DNA of 64,000 nucleotides, from NCBI RefSeq assembly GCF_009805705.1, contig NZ_VSMB01000001.1:248001-312000 (forward strand). The letters run 5' to 3'. Both the position numbers and the translations under genes were made by a program. Positions 17,146 through 25,481 of the stretch are shown here, one piece after another. Each line of letters opens with the position of its first letter. Position 1 is the first letter of the stretch. Under the pieces are notes generated by a model that saw only the letters and a program-made list of their open reading frames with translations, was not told the origin of the DNA and did no database searches. The stretch is from Ruania rhizosphaerae. Lineage in GTDB: Bacteria > Actinomycetota > Actinomycetes > Actinomycetales > Beutenbergiaceae.

Positions 17146-17165
17146 TTGGCGAACCGGTTGACCAA
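17146..17165. promoter_or_regulatory. Palindromic operator between isomerase operon and FadR-type regulator
   Basis: TTGGCGAACCGGTTGACCAA: 16 of 20 positions are symmetric (TTGG-NN-AACCGGTT-NN-CCAA). It lies 10 bp upstream of the isomerase start and 39 bp upstream of the regulator start, as expected for a site that controls both. Confidence 0.65.
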
Positions 17166-17204
17166 TTGCAAGAGCGTGGGCACTTGTGCCGGTACCCTCG
17201 TGGC

Positions 17205-17936
17205 ATGCCAGCCAGCGACCGTTCCGCCGAGATCACGGCGTCCCTGGGCTCGCTGCCGGGCACCACACCGGTCTCGGAGGTGGCGCGCCGGCTCCTCGAT
17301 CTGTTCACCGGCGGCTCGTTCGAACCCGGCACACGCCTGCCCGCCGAACGCCAGCTCGCCGCGACCCTGGGGGTGGGCCGATCCGCGGTGCGGGAAGCCC
17401 TCGCAGCTCTGGAGATCCTCGGCATCGTGCAGGTGCGGCCCGGCTCGGGCACCTACCTGCGCGGGACCGCCAGCACGCTCCTGCCCCGGACGTTGCGCTG
17501 GGGGCTGCTGATCGGCGAGAAGAGCACTGCCGAGCTGCTGGAGCTGCGCTCCGGGCTGGAGACGCAGGTGGCCGAGCTCGCAGCGGCCCGCGCCGCCGAG
17601 GGGGACCTGGAGGCGCTCCGGGCCGCGCTGGACCGGATGCGTGAGCACGCCGGCGACCTGGCGGTCTTCGCGCGCGCCGACCACGACTTCCACGACCGGC
17701 TCGCCGCGGCCTCGAGGAACGAGACCATTATCGATCTGCTGCACGTCGTGCGATCCCTGCTGCAGGTCTACGCCGATCGCGCCGTGCACGACGAAGCGTC
17801 GGCGCTGCTGGCGCTCGAGGAGCACGAGTCCGTGCTGGAGGCGATCACGGCACGAGACGGCGGCGCTGCGGCTGCGGCGATGGCGGCGCACATGGCCACG
17901 GCGAATCGTCGACTGGGCGAGTCCGACCAGACGTGA
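17205..17936 (+). CDS. FadR-subfamily GntR transcriptional regulator (FCD domain)
   Basis: A 243-aa regulator with an N-terminal winged helix (RLPAERQLAATLGVGRSAVREALAALEILGIVQVRPGSGTYL, residues about 44-85) and a C-terminal all-helical FCD ligand domain. The ligand domain has metal-binding residues in DHDFHDRLAAASRN (Asp and His), LEEHESVLEAI and MAAHMATA. ATG at 17205 is the first plausible start after the divergent promoter. It is predicted to repress the isomerase/ApnO-like/ApnL-like operon through the palindrome in the shared promoter, with a sugar acid as ligand. Confidence 0.9.
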   Translation: MPASDRSAEITASLGSLPGTTPVSEVARRLLDLFTGGSFEPGTRLPAERQLAATLGVGRSAVREALAALEILGIVQVRPGSGTYLRGTASTLLPRTLRWGLLIGEKSTAELLELRSGLETQVAELAAARAAEGDLEALRAALDRMREHAGDLAVFARADHDFHDRLAAASRNETIIDLLHVVRSLLQVYADRAVHDEASALLALEEHESVLEAITARDGGAAAAAMAAHMATANRRLGESDQT

Positions 17937-17986
17937 GCAGTCGCTCCGCAACCCCGGGCGGGCCCGAAGTTGGGGGTCGGCGCGGT

Positions 17987-18093
17987 GAAGGGGTCGAATG
18001 TTCGGCCCCTCGGGAACGGGCACATCGCCAATAGGCCTGAAACTCAGGGTCAGACCGGAGAAGGGGTCGAAAGATCGGCCCTTGGGGCCGATC
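17987..18093 (+). repeat. Intergenic repeat with hairpin, copy 1
   Basis: The stretch from about 18037 to 18083 shares its sequence with the reverse strand around 36070-36121: the block CTGAAACTCAGGGTC, then AGGGGTC eight bases later, then TCGGCCCTTGG. A half copy starts near 17990 (AAGGGGTCGAATGTTCGGCCCC). The end of the element forms a perfect 9-bp hairpin GATCGGCCC-TTG-GGGCCGATC (18073-18093) 24 bp before the next start codon. Confidence 0.55.
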
Positions 18094-18116
18094 GCTGCGG
18101 GTGCGACAATGTCCGT

Positions 18117-18515
18117 ATGAGTTTCCTCATCAAGGTCCTCATCAACGGCGTCGCGCTCTGGCTGACCGCGTTGTGGGTCTCGGGCGTCGACTTCCGCACC
18201 GACGGCACCGCACTGAACACGGTGATCGTGGTCGCGGTCGTCTCACTGCTGTTCACGCTCGTGAACGCGATCGTGAAGCCGCTCGTGAAGCTGGTTTCGA
18301 TCCTGTTCTACATCCTCACCCTCGGCCTGTTCTTCCTCGTGGTGAACGCGTTGATGCTGCTGCTGACCAGCTGGATCACCGGCTTCACCGACTACGGCCT
18401 CGAAGTGGACGGCTTCTGGACCGCGGTGCTCGCCGGCCTCATCATCACCGTCATCTCGGTGATCCTCACCGTGATCCTGCCGGATGGGAAGAAGAAGGAT
18501 CGCGACCGCCGCTGA
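18117..18515 (+). CDS. Phage-holin-family small membrane protein (PF04020 type)
   Basis: A 132-aa integral membrane protein with four hydrophobic segments (about residues 4-22, 36-60, 66-88 and 100-122), a short charged tail KKKDRDRR, and the family pattern TLVNAIVKPLVKLVSILFYILTLGLF in the middle. Despite the family name these are ordinary chromosomal proteins of unknown role in many bacteria. It ends 6 bp from the convergent hydrolase gene, and no terminator separates them. Confidence 0.85.
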   Translation: MSFLIKVLINGVALWLTALWVSGVDFRTDGTALNTVIVVAVVSLLFTLVNAIVKPLVKLVSILFYILTLGLFFLVVNALMLLLTSWITGFTDYGLEVDGFWTAVLAGLIITVISVILTVILPDGKKKDRDRR

Positions 18516-18521
18516 CCCGGT

Positions 18522-20180
18522 TCACTCCTCTCGCCGCATCTGGAAGTACAGGGTCTCGGTAGTGACCTCCCCCGTGGGCAGCACGCCGGCCGACTGCTCG
18601 CGCCAGCTCTCGATCGCCGGATCGGTGCTCGCGTCGATGAGCGTGCCGGTGCGCTGATAGGCGGGCAGGTCGTGCGACTCGCCGAGGTGGTTGACCTCGG
18701 CATCGGCGGCCAGCTGGGAGTCCGAGAGCGGGTTCGCCACCGTCACCCGGTTCCCGGCCACCGGGTTCGGCTGGTTGGCGAGGTTCCACACCACATCCTC
18801 CGGATGTTCCACGTGCATCACAGCGGCTCCCTCCGGAGTGGGCAGGTGCCCAGTCGGACCCCCGAAGGTCACCACCGAGTCGAACGAGAACTCGCTGCTG
18901 AGCACGGGGTCGTTCGCCATGTTCATCACGATCATCCCGGCCTGGGAGTGACCCGACAGCAGCACCGGTTCGTCCGGTGCGACACCCGCGGCACGCATCG
19001 CCTCGACCACGCCGTTCTGCGAGGCGGCCTCCTGGCCGGTGAAAAGCTGAAGGTTAGAGTGCCAGTCCAGCGGGTTGGGGTTGCGGACGGCCCCGGCTAC
19101 CCGCTCCCCGGTGCCCTGCAGCAGCGGCCCGGTCCACGCCGGTGCACCCGGTACCGCAGGCATGAACCTCGGCGCGGGCGCGTTCCGCACTGCCGGCGCC
19201 AGGGCCGCCAGCGGCGTCATCGCGGTGGCCATCCCCAGCGCCGAGCCGAAGAACGGATGGCCGACCGGCCGCGGATCATCCCAGGACGTCTGCGTGCCCG
19301 GCACATGCACCTGCCAGGAGACGTTCCCCTCGGCATCGCTCACCCGGTCGATCCGGACCGTCCCCTCGGGTAGATCCTCGCGGTGGCGGAACCCGTTCTG
19401 CACCCCAGCCAGATCCTCGATCCCGCGCGCAGCCGCCGTGTGCGGCATCTGGAACCGCCCATTCACCACCTGCGGCGTGGGGTGGACCCGCTGCACGCTG
19501 ACATCCGTCCCCGTGCCGAGCACCAGACCCGCCGTCCAGCTCACCATCGAGGCGAGAAGCACATTGCGATTGACGTCCTCCTGCCCGAGCCAGTCCAGCA
19601 CCGGCCCACCGGTCGCGGTCCAACTCAGCTCCTCCAGCATGTACCCGAGCCCGGCCCCAGTCGGGGTCAGTTGCCCGCGATCGGCGGCCACCTGCATATT
19701 CCCGGCGGTGATCGCCACCAGTCGCGTCAGCGCCCAGGGCACGTAGTCGAGTCCGGACAGCCACGGAATCGGCTCGCCCGCCCCGGTCAGCGAGCGCGGC
19801 AGCTCGAACACTGTCCCGCTGCGCACTGACTCCTCCGCGCGCTCGTACTCCTCACGCGCTGCACGCAATGCAACCGCCAACTCCTCCGCCTCGCGTGCTG
19901 CCACGAGCAGACTGCCCTTCGCGAACCCGCACTGGGTCTGCCCCTGCATCCCGCTCCCCCACGCCAGCGCCGTGGTGGTGCGCACCGCATCCTGCCCGCT
20001 GCGGACCTGGCCGTAGACGGCGTGCAGTTGCTCCGCGATCGCGTCCGCCTCGATCGCCAACAACACCAGTTCGGCTGTGTCGGTATCGAGCGCCGCGCCG
20101 GAGACGATCAGCTGATCGGCCGCCACCTGCCGCCAGAACCCGTCCCGGTTCCCGTCCGGAACCTGCGAGATGCCGCTCAT
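18522..20180 (-). CDS. Alpha/beta-hydrolase-fold protein with WXG/ESX-like N terminus
   Basis: A 552-aa protein without a classical signal peptide. The N-terminal 130 residues are helical and resemble WXG100/LXG-type secretion domains, with a TALAWGSGMQGQ turn. The central region is hydrophobic (LLASMVSWTAGLVLG, ALGMATAMTPLAALAPAV). The C-terminal part has a nucleophile elbow LLSGHSQAGMIVM near residue 415, then acid and His candidates in the final 120 residues (HPEDVVW, NHLGESHDLPAY). It is probably a lipase/esterase-like enzyme or toxin-like effector exported by a type VII route. It overlaps by 4 bp with the small upstream gene. Function not proven. Confidence 0.65.
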   Translation of the reverse strand: MSGISQVPDGNRDGFWRQVAADQLIVSGAALDTDTAELVLLAIEADAIAEQLHAVYGQVRSGQDAVRTTTALAWGSGMQGQTQCGFAKGSLLVAAREAEELAVALRAAREEYERAEESVRSGTVFELPRSLTGAGEPIPWLSGLDYVPWALTRLVAITAGNMQVAADRGQLTPTGAGLGYMLEELSWTATGGPVLDWLGQEDVNRNVLLASMVSWTAGLVLGTGTDVSVQRVHPTPQVVNGRFQMPHTAAARGIEDLAGVQNGFRHREDLPEGTVRIDRVSDAEGNVSWQVHVPGTQTSWDDPRPVGHPFFGSALGMATAMTPLAALAPAVRNAPAPRFMPAVPGAPAWTGPLLQGTGERVAGAVRNPNPLDWHSNLQLFTGQEAASQNGVVEAMRAAGVAPDEPVLLSGHSQAGMIVMNMANDPVLSSEFSFDSVVTFGGPTGHLPTPEGAAVMHVEHPEDVVWNLANQPNPVAGNRVTVANPLSDSQLAADAEVNHLGESHDLPAYQRTGTLIDASTDPAIESWREQSAGVLPTGEVTTETLYFQMRREE

Positions 20181-20479
20181 ACCGGGATCGGGGCGCCCGT
20201 GAGCAGCGCCTGCCGCACGTGGTCGAGCTCGGACTCGTGCACACGGGCGGCCGCGGCTGCTGCATCGATCCCTTCCGCCGCCGCCTCGACGGCTCGCACC
20301 AGATCGTGGACCCGATCGCAGTAGGCACGCGCGGCCGGCGAGACCCAGTGGGAAGGCTCCAGGGCCGCGGCGCTCGTGGAGATGCGGCGGGTCTCAGCCG
20401 CCGCTGCCGCGAGCGCGACCGACGGGGTCAGGATCGCCGGGGCGATGGGCAGGGTCAGCGGTGATCGTGGTGGGTTCAC
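20177..20479 (-). CDS. Small helical WXG100-like protein
   Basis: A 100-aa Ala-rich, mostly helical protein with a central HWVSPAARAY that sits where the W-x-G turn of ESX proteins is found. Its size matches WXG100 partners (95-105 aa). Its TGA overlaps the start of the hydrolase-like gene (ATGA), which suggests the two make a chaperone/partner and effector pair. It is not recognised as a named family. No secretion ATPase (EccC-like) gene is in the window. Confidence 0.6.
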   Translation of the reverse strand: MNPPRSPLTLPIAPAILTPSVALAAAAAETRRISTSAAALEPSHWVSPAARAYCDRVHDLVRAVEAAAEGIDAAAAAARVHESELDHVRQALLTGAPIPV

Positions 20480-20611
20480 GGGTTCCTCCTCGTCTCGCCA
20501 GCGACGTTAGGGAGAATCCCTGCGACCGATGCGAGAGCCCCCGGAGGGTTGTGGACGAACCGACATCGCCCAGCCGGCATCGCACACCGGCTCACCGGCA
20601 CCGGCAACGGC

Positions 20612-21379
20612 TCAGAAGCCCTGCTGGCGCAACCACCCGATCAACCGGTCTTCACGCTGCGCCGCCGTGTCCGCCGTCCAGGTCCCCAGCTCCGCGGAGT
20701 CGACCAGCAGACCGTCCCGCAGGTAGACCACCCTGTCGGCTCGAGCCGCGCAGGACGGATCGTGAGTGACCATCACCAAGGTCGACCCATCCCGATGCAC
20801 CTGCGTCAGGGCATCCATGACCTCGGCCGACATGCTGCTGTTGAGTGCACCTGTGGGCTCGTCGGCGAACACGATCGCGGGCTCACTGGCCAGCGCCCGG
20901 CAGAGAGAAGCGCGTTGCAGCTGGCCCCCCGATACCTGGGTGATCCCGTGGCCGGCGACGTGCGCGATCCCGAACCGTTCCAGCAGGGCCTCCACTCGCG
21001 CGATCGCGCCCGGTTTGTCCCTCGGTGCGGCCTTCAACGCCGGCAGCAGCACGTTGTCACGCACTGTGAGGTTGCCCAGGAAGTGCGCCTGCTGGAAGAC
21101 GAACCCCATCCGGGTCAGGCGCAACCGGCTCATCTCGTCGTCGGAGAGGCCGGTCAGTTCGCTGCCTTCCAGCAGCACCTGGCCGCCGCTGGGCCGGTCC
21201 ATCCCACTGATGTTGTAGAGCAGGGTGGACTTCCCGGATCCGGAAGCGCCCATCACTGCGATGAACTCCCCCTCGCGGACTGTCAGGTCGATGCCGCGCA
21301 GCACCTCAGCCGGCGGGTCGGTGGAGACGTAGGTCTTGGTCACGGCGCGACATTCCAGTGTCGCCTGGCGATCGGTCAT
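20612..21379 (-). CDS. ABC transporter ATP-binding protein, MacB/LolD type
   Basis: A 255-aa ATPase with Walker A GASGSGKST (near residue 38), Q-loop FVFQQAHFLG, signature VSGGQLQRA, Walker B AIVFADEPTG and the H-loop VTHD. This is the LolD/MacB class that powers FtsX-type permeases. ATG at 21379 has AGGAG upstream in good position; an in-frame ATG at 21394 is less well placed. It is 26 bp downstream of the permease gene and forms a two-gene transporter with it. Confidence 0.93.
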   Translation of the reverse strand: MTDRQATLECRAVTKTYVSTDPPAEVLRGIDLTVREGEFIAVMGASGSGKSTLLYNISGMDRPSGGQVLLEGSELTGLSDDEMSRLRLTRMGFVFQQAHFLGNLTVRDNVLLPALKAAPRDKPGAIARVEALLERFGIAHVAGHGITQVSGGQLQRASLCRALASEPAIVFADEPTGALNSSMSAEVMDALTQVHRDGSTLVMVTHDPSCAARADRVVYLRDGLLVDSAELGTWTADTAAQREDRLIGWLRQQGF

Positions 21380-21405
21380 CACAGCTCCTGTCATGGTCGG
21401 GAAGG

Positions 21406-23805
21406 TCAGCTACGGAGCCAGTCGCTGGTGTTGGCCCGGCGCAGCGAGCGGCTGAGCAGGACGGCACCGACGTAGCTGGTTGCGAGCAGCAATAGCGGAT
21501 AGGCGAGGTAGGCGATCCACGGGTTGGGCAGAAGCGTCAGGCTGACCAGTCCGAACGGCAGTGTGGCGATCAACGACCCGACGAACCACTCTCCGGCCGT
21601 GGCCGCGAACACCACGCCCAGGCCGATCCCGGCCGTGGCCGTCACCACGGTCTTGCCCTGTACCTGGCCTGCGAGTTCCCGCAGCGAGAACCCGATCGCG
21701 GACAGGGCTCCCAGCACCGGCCGATCCCGGCTCAGCCGCCATCGCAGGAACAGGCAGGTGATCAGCAGTGCCACCGCCACCCCGAAGATCAACGACAGCA
21801 CGGCCGCGCTGCGGAAGGCGTCGGTCAGGGAGGACAGCAGCTGCTCGAGGTACTCCTGCATCGGCCACATGGTGGCATCGGGGAACGTCGCGTTGTATTC
21901 CGATGCGACGGCCTCCGGGTCAGTCCCGTCTGTGGTGTTGGCGAAGATCACGTAGCTGGCAGCGCCGGCGGTCACCCGCCCTGGCATCTTGGCGGTGTAC
22001 CCGCCGCTGGTGATGTCCTGGTAGATCCCGCTCACCGTCAGGGTCAGTTCGCCGTCCTGGTTGCGTACCGTGAGCTCATCGCCCGTCGCTACACCGAGCT
22101 TGTCCGCATTCAGCGCCGACAACGCGATCTCCTGCTCGCCCGGGGAGCGGCCGTCGAGGAACTCCGCGCTGCCGGCGCTGTGGTCCCCCACCGCGATCCG
22201 CAGGGTCTCGGGACCGTCCACGCCCGTAGTCTCGTACAACACGTTGGCGTAGGCCTGCACGTCGGTGAGCCGGTGGTCCTCCGTCATGGCCGCCAGAAGG
22301 TCGGCGCCCGCAGCGTCGACGTCGTCGGCGAACTGCACGTCTGCCCGCACATCGGCCTCCGGCGATCCCATATGGGTGACGAAGCCAGGATCCTGGAACG
22401 TGCTCAACAGGCTCATCGGCAACGTGATCAGCACGGTCGCCAGGAAGTACACCACGGGGATCAGGAGCCACTGCCGGCTCTCGGCGCGCAGGTCAGCCAC
22501 CGCGAGCCGGCTGTTGAGGGTGCCGAAACGCCCGGCAACGCTGGTGCGTTGCAGCCGGCGAGCTTGCCGCTTGGCCCGCCTGGCGGACTGGCGCTCACCG
22601 AGGAGGCTGCCGTGCACCAGAGCGTTGACCACCTCCACCTTCTTCACTGACCGCAGCACCCTCCAGCAGGTGAGCAGCACGATCCCGGCGACGAGCCCCA
22701 CGGCCGCCAGCAGCACGAGAGCGGACAGCGCTCCGAATCCGGCGGGTGCGAAGTTCACCTGGACACTACGGGTGAGCAGGTGAGCAGCAGCGATGGCTGC
22801 GCCTGCACCGATCAGGCACCCGATCACCGTCATCGCGCCGTATCGCAGCAGGTAGAGCCGAGAGATCTCGTGGGATGGAAGGCCGATCGCCTTCATCGTC
22901 CCGATCTCGCGGACCTCGTCCTCCAGCGTGCCGCGGATCACGAACCGCACGCTCAGCAGCGCGATCGCGATCAGGAGCAGGCTGACCAGCATCAACGCCA
23001 TCGCCGCGAGGCCATCGCTGAAGGCGTTGAACACCCGGGCCAGCGCGTAGGTGACGGTCGGCCCGTTCTTCGGCACTGCCGCGTCCGCGTCATAAGCGCG
23101 TTGCAGGTCACCGACCAGCGCGAGGTCGGTCATCCGGTACTCCACGATGATCTCCGACGCACCCCCTCCGGCCTGCCGCAGCGCCGCGAAGTCAGGCTCC
23201 GAGATCAGGAACCGGATCGCCGGGGACAACGAGGAGGCCATCTGTCCGTCGCGGACGAAGCCCTGAACCACGTAGTGTTCCGTCCCCGCGTCGGTGCCGA
23301 CGACGAGCTCATCCCCCACTCGCAGCTCATACCGCTGCTGGTACCCGACCGGCACGTAGATCTCCCCGGGCGCCGGCCGCGGGATCGCACCGGACTCCTC
23401 CACGAGGTAGTCGAACTCGGTGTTCTGGGTCACGAAGAGGTTGTCGATCAGGCTGTCCGCGAAGTCTCCTGACTCCCCGGTGGACGGTCGTTCCCAGCCG
23501 ATCGCGGCGCCGTCGAAGCCGAGCATGTCCTCGATGAACCAGCTCTCGATGCCGGGTTGCCCGGCGGCGAACTCCTCGAGCGCCGCCACGTCGTACTCCC
23601 CCGAGTGCATCTGCAGGAAATGTGGGGGCTTTGCCTCGTCGAACAGCTGATCCACCGACCCGAGAGTCCGCTCCATCACCAGCGCGCCGGTGCCCATCAG
23701 GAATGCACTGAGAGTCACCACCAGCAGCAGTGCGGTGGTGACAGTCTTGTTCGCGCGCAGGTCGTTGGCGACGTACCGCAGGTAGACCGACGATCGGATG
23801 TTCAC
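21406..23805 (-). CDS. ABC transporter permease with two FtsX domains
   Basis: A 799-aa membrane protein. The first helix is near residues 15-40, a large extracytoplasmic domain follows, then FtsX helices around 290-470. A second extracytoplasmic domain and second FtsX domain run to the C terminus (VAVLLITCLFLRWRLSRDRPVLGALSAIGFSLRELAG). The GTG start at 23805 gives MNIRSSVYLRYVANDL, which looks like a true N terminus; the open frame continues upstream with low-complexity, non-membrane sequence. Together with the MacB-type ATPase it probably exports or extracts a lipid or peptide; cargo unknown. Confidence 0.88.
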   Translation of the reverse strand: MNIRSSVYLRYVANDLRANKTVTTALLLVVTLSAFLMGTGALVMERTLGSVDQLFDEAKPPHFLQMHSGEYDVAALEEFAAGQPGIESWFIEDMLGFDGAAIGWERPSTGESGDFADSLIDNLFVTQNTEFDYLVEESGAIPRPAPGEIYVPVGYQQRYELRVGDELVVGTDAGTEHYVVQGFVRDGQMASSLSPAIRFLISEPDFAALRQAGGGASEIIVEYRMTDLALVGDLQRAYDADAAVPKNGPTVTYALARVFNAFSDGLAAMALMLVSLLLIAIALLSVRFVIRGTLEDEVREIGTMKAIGLPSHEISRLYLLRYGAMTVIGCLIGAGAAIAAAHLLTRSVQVNFAPAGFGALSALVLLAAVGLVAGIVLLTCWRVLRSVKKVEVVNALVHGSLLGERQSARRAKRQARRLQRTSVAGRFGTLNSRLAVADLRAESRQWLLIPVVYFLATVLITLPMSLLSTFQDPGFVTHMGSPEADVRADVQFADDVDAAGADLLAAMTEDHRLTDVQAYANVLYETTGVDGPETLRIAVGDHSAGSAEFLDGRSPGEQEIALSALNADKLGVATGDELTVRNQDGELTLTVSGIYQDITSGGYTAKMPGRVTAGAASYVIFANTTDGTDPEAVASEYNATFPDATMWPMQEYLEQLLSSLTDAFRSAAVLSLIFGVAVALLITCLFLRWRLSRDRPVLGALSAIGFSLRELAGQVQGKTVVTATAGIGLGVVFAATAGEWFVGSLIATLPFGLVSLTLLPNPWIAYLAYPLLLLATSYVGAVLLSRSLRRANTSDWLRS

Positions 23806-24081
23806 GGCAGCGTTTCCGTTCCTCGTCCTGAGGCGAGAGCCCGTCGCGCTCGCCACGCCTACGACGCTAGGAGGCCGGTGATGTCCGGGACCATCGGGGA
23901 CAACCCGGGTTAACGGCACGCAGACCCTGGCCTTCCTCAGGGTCGCCACCCTGACCATCGGCACCGCACATCGGCACCGCACATGGGCATCGACCGGGGA
24001 CCGCAGCGCGCCTCGAGTTGGCGTTGAGCCCGCCCGGCGAGCGGGATGATGGCCAGAGCGACACACCCGATAATGGTCGGC

Positions 24082-24573
24082 ATGGGATATCGGATCAGCG
24101 TGGTGTGCACCGGCAACATCTGCCGCTCCCCGATGGGTGAAGCAGTCCTCCGATCGGCGTTCGAGGAGGCGGGCCTCGGCGACCAGGTCGACGTGGTCTC
24201 AGCCGGGACGGGCGCCTGGCACCTCGGCAACGACGCCGACCACCGCACGCACGCCGTCCTCACCCGCCACGGCCACACCCTCAGCGGGCACACGGCCACC
24301 CAGTTCTCCGCCTCCGACTTCGCTGAGCTGGACCTCGTACTCGCCCTCGACAGCGGCCACGAACGGGCCCTGCGCCGGCTCGCCCCCGATGCCGGCGCCG
24401 CCGCGAAGGTCCGCCTGCTGCGCAGCTTCGACTCCAGCGCCCCACCCGGTGCCGAGGTCGCCGACCCCTACTACGGCGACCCAGAGGACTTCGAGACCGT
24501 CTACACGCAGGTGAGCTCCGCCGTCGCCGGGCTCGTGGCGCACGTGCGGGACGCGCTCGAGGCACCGGCCTGA
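24082..24573 (+). CDS. Low-molecular-weight protein-tyrosine phosphatase
   Basis: A 163-aa cysteine phosphatase. The catalytic loop CTGNICRS (Cys9 to Arg15) is at the N terminus and the general-acid loop DPYYGD is at about residue 132. It dephosphorylates tyrosine or arginine residues of proteins, or small phosphate esters. ATG at 24082 gives the standard start; an in-frame ATG nine bases upstream is possible. Its stop overlaps the start of the kinase-like gene (TGATG). Confidence 0.93.
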   Translation: MGYRISVVCTGNICRSPMGEAVLRSAFEEAGLGDQVDVVSAGTGAWHLGNDADHRTHAVLTRHGHTLSGHTATQFSASDFAELDLVLALDSGHERALRRLAPDAGAAAKVRLLRSFDSSAPPGAEVADPYYGDPEDFETVYTQVSSAVAGLVAHVRDALEAPA

Positions 24574-25334
24574 TGGAGAGCTGGACCAAGACCGACTTCC
24601 CGCACCCGGATGCGGCGCTCGCCGAGGCCGAGGGGTTGCGCTGGCTCGCAGCCGCCGACGGCGGAGCCCGGGTTGCGCAGGTGCGTCACGCCGGGCCCGG
24701 GGTACTGGAGCTGGAGCGGGTACGCGACGGTAGCGGGTCGGCCGAGCACGCCCGTGCGTTCGGTGCGGCACTCGCCCGCACGCATGCAGCGGGCGCCCCG
24801 TCATTCGGGTTCGTCCCCGGCCAGACCACGGGTTTCATGGCGGGTGCACCCATGCCCGGCAGCGACGCCGCGACGTGGGGGGAGTTCTACGCCGAGGCAC
24901 GCGTGATGCCGTTCCTGCGCCGGGCCGAGGCGAGCGGAGCGTTCGGGGCGCGGGATGTGGAGGTGATCTGCGCCGTCGTGGAGCGGTTGGCGGCCGGGGA
25001 ACTGGACCATCCACAGCCGGCACTCGTGGGTGAGGTGGCGCGGTTGCACGGCGACCTGTGGAGCGGGAACGTGCTGTGGTCGCCCACCGGGGTGGTGCTG
25101 ATCGACGCCACGGCGCACGGCGGGCACGCCGAGACCGACCTGGCCATGCTCGACCTGTTCGGAGCGCCGCATCTGGCGGAGATCCTCGCCGGCTACCAGG
25201 AGGTCTCCCCGCTCGCCGACGGGTGGGAGGACCGGGTGGCGCTGCACCAGCTCAACCCGCTGCTGGTGCATACCGTGCTGTTCGGGGGCGGATACGCCCA
25301 GGCGGCCGTCGCCGCGGCTGCGCGGTACCGCTAG
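24573..25334 (+). CDS. Fructosamine kinase family protein
   Basis: A 253-aa kinase-like protein of the fructosamine-3-kinase/aminoglycoside-phosphotransferase fold. Key pieces are VLELERV (ATP lid), GEFYAEARVMPFLRRA, the catalytic loop LHGDLWSGNVLW near residue 160, and VLIDATAHGGHAETDLAMLDLFG, where Asp binds Mg. Such enzymes repair glycated proteins by phosphorylating fructosamines. In other bacteria they are also often adjacent to a low-molecular-weight phosphatase, here directly coupled, so the pair may work on glycated or phosphosugar-modified amines. Confidence 0.9.
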   Translation: MESWTKTDFPHPDAALAEAEGLRWLAAADGGARVAQVRHAGPGVLELERVRDGSGSAEHARAFGAALARTHAAGAPSFGFVPGQTTGFMAGAPMPGSDAATWGEFYAEARVMPFLRRAEASGAFGARDVEVICAVVERLAAGELDHPQPALVGEVARLHGDLWSGNVLWSPTGVVLIDATAHGGHAETDLAMLDLFGAPHLAEILAGYQEVSPLADGWEDRVALHQLNPLLVHTVLFGGGYAQAAVAAAARYR

Positions 25335-25347
25335 GTGCCGATACCCC

Positions 25348-25433
25348 GGAATCCCTCGTCGATCTGGCGGTCGGTAGACGGTCACCCTGGAATCGCTCGT
25401 CGATCTGGCGACCAGATCGACGAGCGATTCCAG
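25348..25433. repeat. REP-like palindromic repeats upstream of purB
   Basis: Three units of the motif GGAATCGCTCGTCGATCTGG: 25348-25367 (direct), 25387-25408 (direct) and 25412-25433 (inverted). The last two form a perfect 22-bp stem with a CGA loop. Four more units lie on the other side of purB. Confidence 0.75.
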
Positions 25434-25481
25434 ATGGGTGCGCGGGTTCGCCGGCCGGAGGAGTTCTGGGATGATGGCGGC

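Noticed and set aside
18117-18515. Phage origin suggested by the holin family name
   Set aside because: No other phage gene is near; this family is widespread on chromosomes and unrelated to lysis in most hosts.
25335-25481. N-terminal extension of purB through the repeat region
   Set aside because: The extra codons translate the REP-like palindromes and have no counterpart in PurB; ATG at 25482 gives the standard N terminus.
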